Below are positions 55,540-64,000 of a DNA stretch of 64,000 nucleotides, piece after piece. Source of the DNA: Echinarachnius parma (taxonomy: Eukaryota; Echinodermata; Echinoidea; Clypeasteroida; Echinarachniidae); contig JBAMJV010000865.1 in NCBI GenBank assembly GCA_037951105.1, positions 40,317-104,316 on the forward strand, read 5' to 3'. The notes under the pieces are model-generated. The model was not told where the DNA came from. It worked only from the letters and a program-made list of their open reading frames with translations, and searched no databases. How positions within the stretch are numbered: the stretch's first letter is position 1; every line of letters starts with the position of its first letter. Made by a program: the position numbers and the translations under genes.

Positions 55540-56772
55540 CACATTGTAATGATATTCAACATAAATTAACTTGAACTGATTTTGTTTTGAAAACACAGAG
55601 CATACACGTCACTGTCATTAAAAAAGTGACATGATTTATTATTCATCGATAGAATTTTCCACACACAGCTCCAGAGAGGCAATCCACATGTACCATTACT
55701 AGTTAGATCGATGAGGTGTTGAATAGGGGCACAATAGGAAAAGAGAGAGAGGGAGAGAGAGGGGGCAAGGAGGATACATTATAATACTGAGAGCAAGCTA
55801 AAAGCCTCTGATTGGTGTTTAGTCATCCAGCCGCTCATGTTTATTCATGAGCCATGAGCCCATGGGCTGATGGTTCATGTACAGGTCACTGAGTCTGCCT
55901 ATGCTGTGCTCATTGCATGCATTGTACATTGTCAATGTGATCATTCTATTTTCACGTGTACCCCAGCATGGTCTGATCCAACCAGGCAAGCTTGGAAACC
56001 TCCATTATCAATGCAGGGGTGCTTTGTGTATCAGCCTGAATTAATCCCACTAAAATAGATAAATAGATTGTTGTTCAGGATCACATAATAAATATTTCAA
56101 AAGGGTCAATGTAGGAAGATAAGTTGTGAATAATTTGCAGAGTGGCATGCATCAGTTTACATTTTTTAATTGTTCAGTATTTGTGTACACCCCTGTGAGT
56201 GAGTGGATCTGTCTGAATACACACTTGCATAATTGGTTTTCCTCCACTCCTAGGAGCTGAGAAAAGACCGGCTATGCACCGGTAGACAGGTGCATTTGAA
56301 TGAAAGGGGGAAAAACTGTCTACAGATCTGAGAGATGAAATAAGGAGGTCTCCTGAGCTGAGGTGAATCTTGGAGTGTGGATACATACCCTGCACATTAT
56401 TTATGTGAGAGATTGATTGTCTACTACATGGATGTTATGGAGAAAGTGGGAAAGTCTGTAATATAGTGCTTTTGCCCAACACCATGAGCTCTGAGTCCAG
56501 CTAGGGGTCTGCATTCAATGCCATGCCCATGGATTATATTTCATCATTGGAGCAGTTCATACAAGTTTACAGCTGATCAGTGCAGTGCAGTGAAGGACTG
56601 AAGTGAAGAGCATCATCGATCATCTGCATTCAAATTCATGTTACTTGACCGAATACATCGAATGGTGAATGGAAAGGAACATCGCTTGAAGTTGTAGGAA
56701 GATATACATTTTGTATATCATCTTTTCTGTGTGAAAGGGACCATTTTCTTCTCATTAGTGGAATAAAGGAAG

Positions 56773-56831
56773 ATGTATTTTATTGACAAGATTGTTGATC
56801 TGGACATGGATGTCATTGATGTGAGAACGAG
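56773..56831 (+). CDS. Possible first coding exon of an unidentified gene
   Basis: ATG opens a 19-codon frame beginning MYFIDKIVDLDMDVIDV and ends at ACGAG|GTAAAA (phase 2). An alternative donor is GAT|GTGAGA. Upstream 55800-56770 is unique, not repeat-like, and could be a 5' UTR or promoter. No downstream exon was found before 64000 and I do not recognise the peptide. Confidence 0.25.
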
Positions 56832-59750
56832 GTAAAAAACTAAAAATACAAAAAGAGTGGACAATTGGAAATTATTTTAAGGCAATCTTGTACTCTAACT
56901 CTAAGATTCTTAAGAAGACATCTACTATTTAACCAAATACATAATTAGGAAGAGCAAATTTGAATGTTATGCTTTGCGAGAAGAGGTCAAGGGTAAAAAA
57001 AATGCCAAGGGCAAGGGGTAACCATTACATTTTGTACAAATTATGATTATAAAGGTAGATTCAAAGGTAGAATTAAAATTCTCACCAGCTACATTGTTCT
57101 AATGACTAAATCTGACTAAAGGCAAAGCTTCATAATTTATTTTTCATAAAAAACATGAAAAAAGGGATGGATGAAATTCACATGATGGAGTCTAGAGCAT
57201 GATCTGATCTATTTGTCATTCATGTGCACGCCGTGGGCACGTTTCGGAAGAGAATGCCGGCACTTCATAGTTCATACATTTAAGAGAAAGAAAGCAGTGT
57301 AATATTGCACAGATTTCATTTCATATTTATTTGCAACAACATGTGTTGTGTGATGATCAATATGTAAATTATAAGGACAGATGTTGTTTATGCCGATATG
57401 TTTAATCGCCTTTATATTTTGTAATAGTGTACCATATTGTTATGACTAATAAACGTTGGATATGGATATCACAATATATATTTTCAATTGTATTTATACA
57501 ATGTATTTCTCTGTGGTTAATCATGGTGACATCACATAATTTGATATTAAACAAAAGGTTTGGTTTATACAGTATGTATACCGCCTAATATGATTGATAC
57601 AATTCTAGATCCAAACATAATAACAATCTGTTGCCATGTTACTGTTTAGAGTGATTTGATACCGTTATTATTGAAACGTGCACACATTTGAGAACCCCTT
57701 ACATTTTTGTATTTTATGATTTAAAGTTTGGAAGTAAATTAAATTAAATTAAAACAAACCTCTAGAGGGAATTTTCCTCAATTCCTCTCCAAGGGATTTT
57801 AAACATTGTTATTGACTTATTTTTTACCATAAAGTCACAAGGGGACATTCAATAATGCTCTCAAATCCCTATTTAACAAAGTTATGATTTAGACTTGGGT
57901 CCAAAATGTACATGTACACCCTGTTCAAATCTTGAACTGTATAGTGTTTGAGTTGGATTAGAATTGTGGCTTTTCGAAGTGATGATGTTAACATCGTTAT
58001 TGTAACATTTGAATGTATCTGTCAACACTATGCTGTAGCTGTACACACTCCTGAGTAAATTGTACCCTGTTTGTTATTAACATTTAACAATTTAAACAAT
58101 TTAAACAAAAGCAAAAAACGTAAAATGCAGATCACAAAACATGTGGGACTAGTGTGTGACACCCACCCTGTTTGTTTTAAGATTTATCTCAACATCGTAT
58201 GATCTAAAGAATGCAGTAAACATGCTTTTGAAATATATCCTGTTATAAAAATTACGTCAGAATACATCCTTGAAATTGATAGCATCGCAAGGTAATTTAG
58301 TCATGGTACTTTGCTGGTGTGAACTCAAATTCTTGCAGGTCTACTTATCAATTGTGGCTCTGTGGAGTAGAACATACCCTTCCTCTATAGAACATTCTGA
58401 ATAAAGTAGCACTCACATTACTGAGTTTGGCCATTCAATGACTCATATTTTGTAACTGGACAAATGTATAATGCTATGATACTTCTCTATAGATAGATGT
58501 ACTTAAATACATTTAAACAATTTTAAGCAACAACAAAAATGAAAATGACCCAGGTCTGTGTGCATGTTTGCCCAGATGGGTTGTCACGTTGACATTCAAA
58601 GGACAAAGTCAGCAAGGGTTTTGAACACAGAGCTCTCCTTTAAAGCTACTGTGGAGTATTTGTATTACTCAGCAACAATACTCAGCAACACCCAAAATTA
58701 GCTCCAACAGCATCATTTTATATGTGCAGCATATTTTTGACACATTGATGCACTATAATTTTGTTGCAAGCAGTAGGACATTCTTCAAAGTTGAAACAAT
58801 CAAATTCTGTACTGAACCATAAGTCCTGTCGCAATGCATGCATGTTTATGTGGGACATGAGTAGGCCAAGACATGAGACAGTGTATTGCATTGTCTACTT
58901 GTTTAATGTCCAACATGAACAACAAATACATAATTGATCCTAGATACAAGCAATTTGAGACACATTTAAGCTCGTTTTGAAAGCCAAATTAAAACCCTTT
59001 TTTGTACATTCATTCAAACAAACAAACAAAGTTATGATCAATTTTTCTGAAAGAACCAGTACTATACTCAAATATATCTCTTTAACCTTGCTCTCATATT
59101 TTGCTGCTTGCCTTGGATGGGTGCATCTATTCATCAGATAAGCCGGCTTCATGATATTACATTTAACGTTGACTAATTACTCACAAAGTCAGCACAAGGT
59201 TGTATCTACGAGCTCTACAACACTTTTGTGAAATGACCCCTGATTCATGCAAGGTGTGTCCATGTTTGTCCTTTAGAACTTAACGTTGCATTAATTGATA
59301 AATTTATACAAATATACATCGGTACATGTAGTATGTACCCCATGATGGAAGATTATTACATTACAATTTGAACATTTTAAACCCTAACTGATTTCTGTGG
59401 GTCTTGTATAATTTAATTTCACTGAGAAGTATGTTTGAATTGAATAACTTGTGATGAGAAGTAATAGGAATGACAATGATGATCTTGGTGGATTTAATGA
59501 GTAACTGTATGACTAAAGTCTAGTACCTTTTTTTTCTTCAGTTGATTTATTTCTGAAATTATTTAACAAAATGCAAATCAAAAGATAGATAGTAACATTT
59601 CCATCATTCAATTGTTCAACTTACATTATCAGTGCAATGAAACTAAAATGAAGGAGAAAATTCTGCAATTTTGTTTTCCTTTACATAATCTACATGTAGG
59701 TCGTTTCATCCTCAGCCCTTGTTTAATGTAGCATGTACATGCAATTATGG
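56832..59750. other. Unique AT-rich DNA, no supported gene
   Basis: Lacks recognisable repeats, long frames or exon-like conserved blocks. If the frame at 56773 is real, this would be its first intron. Confidence 0.5.
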
Positions 59751-59755
59751 TACAT

Positions 59756-59795
59756 CCCCCCCCCCCCCCCCCCCCCCCACACAACACACACACAG
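59756..59795. repeat. Poly-C (23) followed by (CA)n
   Basis: C at 59756-59778, then ACACAACACACACACA. Confidence 0.9.
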
Positions 59796-59865
59796 GACAT
59801 CTTTCCTAAAGAATGAGCCATCCAGGATGTTTCCTGTTTGTTCATGAAATGTAGTTTAGACATGT

Positions 59866-59975
59866 ACTAGCTGTACCCACGGAAATCCGCGGGTTTTTTT
59901 TTAGAGAAAGGCGATGACGTATTTAAAAAGTACTAGCTGTACCCGCGGAAATCCGCGGGTTTTTTGTGAGATATA
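59866..59975. repeat. Doubled ACTAGCTGTACCCGCGGAAATCCGCGGG hairpin
   Basis: Copies at 59867-59900 and 59931-59962. The second holds a perfect CCCGCGG...CCGCGGG stem followed by a T run; the first has one change (CCCACGG). Each is followed by GGCGATGA. It looks like the terminus of a dispersed element present twice. Confidence 0.75.
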
Positions 59976-60014
59976 GGCGATGATGACATAACAACACTTT
60001 AAAACTTTACTATT

Positions 60015-62507
60015 GGGCAATTCCACGGTAACGGAAGGACATTCAGACACAATTTTGGAACTTCAATCAAATAATTCCAGGATCCTGCTTTTGATTTTTT
60101 ATTCTAAATTGCATGTCTTTGATCCTTGCTGGGACACCTTTGATTTCCACTATTTCTAAAATTTTGACCGCATTATGTAAATTAGATATGGACAATAATG
60201 AGGCCGGTAACGGAAGGACGCCAAAATGGACATGGATTTTCAAGTTTTTTAGTTATGACCCAATCTCTGTGAAGTTACGAGGTCTATCATGTTAAGTTGG
60301 CTACTAGTCAATTTCCTTATGTTCACAGAGTATAACACCATCTTTTAAGAAAAATATCTACATTGGTATATTAATTATCAGAAATTAATTACTCCAGTGT
60401 TCGGTAACGGAAGGACGGTAACGGAAGGACCTCTGAAAAGTCTATTGGAATTGTACAATAAAATTAATTTTGAAATTTAAAGACCATTTATGAGAAGGAA
60501 ACATCTCTTTTGTGGTCTAAAATGAGTTTGTATCATAGATAGCATATGGACATCACAAGCATTTACATTTCTATTTTTTTCTTACTATATTTCATGCTCC
60601 AATGGCTCTTATTCATGGTCAATCCATGGTAACGGAAGGACACTCGGACACAAATTGTCAACTTTAAGAAAGACATTTTTAAATACTTGTGTTGTTAGAA
60701 CAGTCTATTTTGATAACAATACTTCCAAAACATACAGTTCTAAGGTCCCATAATTTTTTTTTTTTTTTAATCTCCGCACAATATTGAATATGCATACAAA
60801 TGAGGTCGGTAACGGAAGGACACCAAAATGGACAAGGTTTTGTTATCAAATCAGTTTTAATTAAAACTCTGTGATATTAATATATACAAAATATTTTAAG
60901 GGTACACATTTCATTCTCTGAAGGGTTAAGAAGAATTTACTTGTTCTTTGATTAAAATTTGTCCGCAGATATTTGAGTTATTTCACACAAAGCGGACCAA
61001 TGTTCGGTAACGGGAGGACATAATGGACTATAATGTATGATATGACACAGTAGGGTCATTCCATGTCAAATCACCTTTAAAAAAATAGAAATTGTCATCG
61101 CAGCCCCCTTCAAATTTGCTAATATTTGGTATGTATGATATTTCAACCTTTAAAAGCGCAAATATTTAAGTTTTAGCCCAATCCGCCCATGGTTTTGGCG
61201 CTATGGTCGATTCTTAGGGGGAGTTTTGTAAGAAATGGGCGTGGGCACCATTTTTCAAATGGCCATTGTCAATTAACCGTTGGGGTCAATTTATTTTGTA
61301 AAGGTGTCATTGGGACTGGGGATGTTATGTGCAATCCATTTATGCCATTTGTGTTCATGCATGAGCGAGTTTGGATACGATAACCTTTGACCTTAGATTT
61401 TGACCTTCCGTTTTACCTCGTGGATCAATAATTTTGAGAATTGTTTGCTTAAATCTTGGCTTGATATAATTTCTACAACATATGAAAGAATTGGAGATAT
61501 ATTATTTCTTACTTTTTCTACAGCCTTGTTTTTAGTTTGCAAATTTCATGTAAAATTTAATTATTTTAGACCTACACCCATGTCCAAGAATTCTATAGGG
61601 GTGTATTGTATAAAAAAAAAGACCTATTCAAAGTCATGATCAGAGCCTATTCACACCCTGGCTCACCACAGTTAAATAGACCTACTAATCCCCATACAAT
61701 AGAAATCCAGACAAATGGCATCATGGTACAAGGGCCCTGTTGCAGAAAGAGATAAAATCAATTGTGAGCCAGATCAAATGTTCTAAATGCACAAATCTGA
61801 TTGGTTGAGACACAGAAAATTACTAGTCTGACCACGCTACGCCACTGATAGCTGGCCATTGCAGGTATTGTCTCATTATTTTGGGTTTTCATATACGAGA
61901 GACCAATTTTTTAACATAAATTTTGTCATAATATGTAATATGAGGTACCTTGTCCATCTGTTACAATGTGTATGGTAACGGAAGGACATTTTCTTTTGTT
62001 ATTTATTAATTAACGAAGAAACAATGAGTAATACAATTGTTAGCAATGGGAAGGCCTACTTGAACTTGCTTTGCACTGAAGATCGGTCTGCTCTCTAACA
62101 ATTATGTGAGCCACAAAATTAAAAATATTGATTTTTCGGTAACGGAAGGACATTTCATAGGCTGAAAATAAGAAGTCATTGAAGCATAACAAATCAAATA
62201 AATCATACAAATTTACTATTTTACGAAATGGTCATATCTCAGGAGTCAGAATAATGGTTTTTAGGCTTAACTGGGGAAATATTAAACAAACACAGGATCA
62301 AAACACTTTTTCACCAAAATGTCAAATTTGTGGGGTTCAATTATGGTTATAAAGTTATTATAAAAAAACAACTAAAATTATGTAAAACTAAAATTTTCTC
62401 ATTGAATTCCAAAATATAGAATTTAAGCTTTGATTTGATACCAAATTTGTATCATAAAAATGCTTGTAAAATTTTGGGTCAAATGTCCACTTTGCGTGGA
62501 ATTGCCC
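60015..62507. mobile_element. Element with GGGCAATTCCACG termini and nine GGTAACGGAAGGAC motifs
   Basis: The left GGGCAATTCCACGG is mirrored by CGTGGAATTGCCC at 62495-62507. Motif copies start near 60027, 60206, 60403, 60417, 60628, 60808, 61006 (one mismatch), 61974 and 62138. The first seven fall in two tandem ~602-bp units. No coding sequence is evident. Confidence 0.75.
61836..61851. mobile_element. Orphan hAT-like end
   Basis: CACGCTACGCCACTG is the complement of CAGTGGCGTAGCGTG, the terminus type of H1. The partner end and duplication were not found nearby. Confidence 0.4.
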
Positions 62508-64000
62508 TATTCCCATAGTCCCTCATTTAAATAGTAAGACAAAATAGATTCGGGCCGACTCAATCCACACACAACCCGTCGGGGCCCCTTCCAACGATAC
62601 ATCCAGCCAATGTATAACAAAATCATGATGGCATGCAAAGTTATGCAGTTTGTCCCCCATATTTCATATATTTTTTTTTTTTTTTTTTTTTCCCTCCACA
62701 GGGCATTTATTGGTATAAGTAAAACAAAATTAAACATAGCATGACATTTACAAGCATATCATAACAATAACAATAAATGAACCATAATGAACCGTCGTAT
62801 AATTTCTTTGTATAAATATAACTAATTAAACAATATCAGAAAACATACTTCTCAAGGAAAACCATTTTTTATCAAAGTATTTACCATGACCTTTCAAACT
62901 AAATATATATTTCATATATGGTCCATAATTTGTTCCGCTTGTAAACTCCCGCGTATACATTTTGTCATATTTTTGTGAAAACTGATGATATATTCCTTTG
63001 AAGGGAATAGTAGCCGTCTATACATGCATTGCATAATAAATGAGCAGATCCCTCCCCCATCCATTCTACCCCCCACCACCCCCATCTTCTCTGGTAGTGG
63101 TAGCTTCGCGGCTGGCTTAATACATCTTACCACATAGTGGAGCGGAATCGTGTGGTCAGCACATTGAAGTATACCACTAACATGGTCACTACGTGGTATA
63201 CTTCAATGGGTCAGCAGGTCAGTGAGCTGTGCAAACAAACTCCGCGATACGGTGGGGGAGATTGGGGGGATAGATGATTTCCTTGAAAGGTTACGGATGT
63301 ACGGGCACGGAGTATACTGCATTCGTGGTATGAGCGCAGCTAAATGAAGTTGTCGTAATTTTGTCGTTGATGCCCTTGCAAACACGATGCAATCGGCATA
63401 TAGCGATCATTACCATACCATCCGCGTAATTAAATATTGATATTTATCAAAACCCTGGGTAGTTTCGTAACGTGTTATATAACTCCAATTTATATCCTAC
63501 AAATATTTTACGGCGATAAATCGTTAGTCAATGCTCGGCGGCCTTAAACAGGCAACTGACATTGTGCACTCCCCCGTTTCTTCGATCTGGACGACAACCA
63601 CGGGGCATGGGCGCCTCGGGAATGCCTCTACGTCCTCCGCAAAACGTATACCCTTCGATCCCGACGGTGGAGGATGTTGCCAAAATCTCGGGGGGTGGGG
63701 GGGGGGGGGGGGGGGGGGGGAGGAGGTGCGCCAGAATGGGACGCGATTCAGGGGGTTAAAGCTACCCGTATTCATATAATAGATGCTAGGATATTTTGTT
63801 GTTCTTCGCCCTCACTCTTTCAGTGCAACATGCTGTCTGCGGCAAAAATAACATACATACATGTTTTACTCCATAACATGGATCTTTTTTTCTTCTTCGA
63901 TATAATGCAGTATTCAATCCATCTCGCTCACACTCCCTTTCCAGTGCAGCATGCTGTTTGTTACCTAAAATGACGATATTTTCCCCGATTTCTTTCCTCA
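62508..64000. other. Right-edge stretch, no supported gene
   Basis: It contains a T run (62668-62690), a 14-bp-arm inverted repeat at 63166-63204 (TGAAGTATACCAC ... GTGGTATACTTCA), and 24 G at 63697-63720. Both strands around 63530-63775 give frames only because of the G run. Confidence 0.45.

Noticed and set aside
63524-63973. Several overlapping ORFs around 63.5-64 kb
   Set aside because: They depend on the 24-base G run and show no recognisable protein or splice structure.

Overview
This is eukaryotic, AT-rich animal DNA, most likely from a marine invertebrate deuterostome. A sea urchin or other echinoderm is my best guess, from repeat styles I recognise, and is not proven. Genes are split into small exons and most of the window is transposable elements, tandem repeats and long G/C homopolymers. 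There are no bacterial-style operons, and most long open frames are repeat artefacts.

Two genes are supported, transcribed divergently. (1) Minus strand, positions 1-7269: six exons joined by consensus splice sites in one continuous frame give the first 331 residues of a disordered protein. I assign it to TP53BP1 (53BP1) from a series of short collinear motifs. The Tudor/BRCT part would lie beyond the left edge. Extra decayed copies of its last visible exon follow at 1-191. (2) Plus strand, 26332-34865: a complete five-exon MLLT1/MLLT3 (ENL/AF9) homologue of 661 residues, with an N-terminal YEATS domain, a Lys/Ser-rich linker and a C-terminal AHD. Its 3' UTR probably runs to about 36530.

Between them, 8728-25307 is a nest of transposons. 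H1 (8728-10973), H2 (14438-25307) and H3 (21816-24632) share termini of the form CAGNGGCG and 8-bp target duplications, as in the hAT superfamily. H2 carries a 4.8-kb element with ~1.3-kb inverted arms full of YY1-like motifs (about 14925-19705) and a LINE (about 20161-25080). H3 splits the reverse-transcriptase frame of that LINE; removing H3 and one duplication restores the frame. H1 and H2 share an internal segment, and the H2 copy is an empty site for a TA-flanked MITE found in H1.

Intron 1 of the MLLT homologue (26344-30979) holds a CpG-rich stretch with NRF1-like palindromes and a 1.5-kb inverted-repeat element (28518-30034). Intron 3 holds decayed tandem copies of the start of exon 4.

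From 36.6 kb to the right edge I find no gene I can support. There are MITEs and foldback elements (37370-37765, 38418-38815, 39249-39483, 55129-55539), a ~1-kb minisatellite of 20/21-bp units (42977-43957), a ~388-bp tandem array interrupted by a TIR element (46760-49004), a perfect 38-bp-arm hairpin with a tRNA B box in its loop (50874-50984), a nested MITE (52017-54213), and an element at 60015-62507 with nine copies of a 14-mer, six of them in two ~602-bp tandem units. One weak first-exon candidate lies at 56773-56831.
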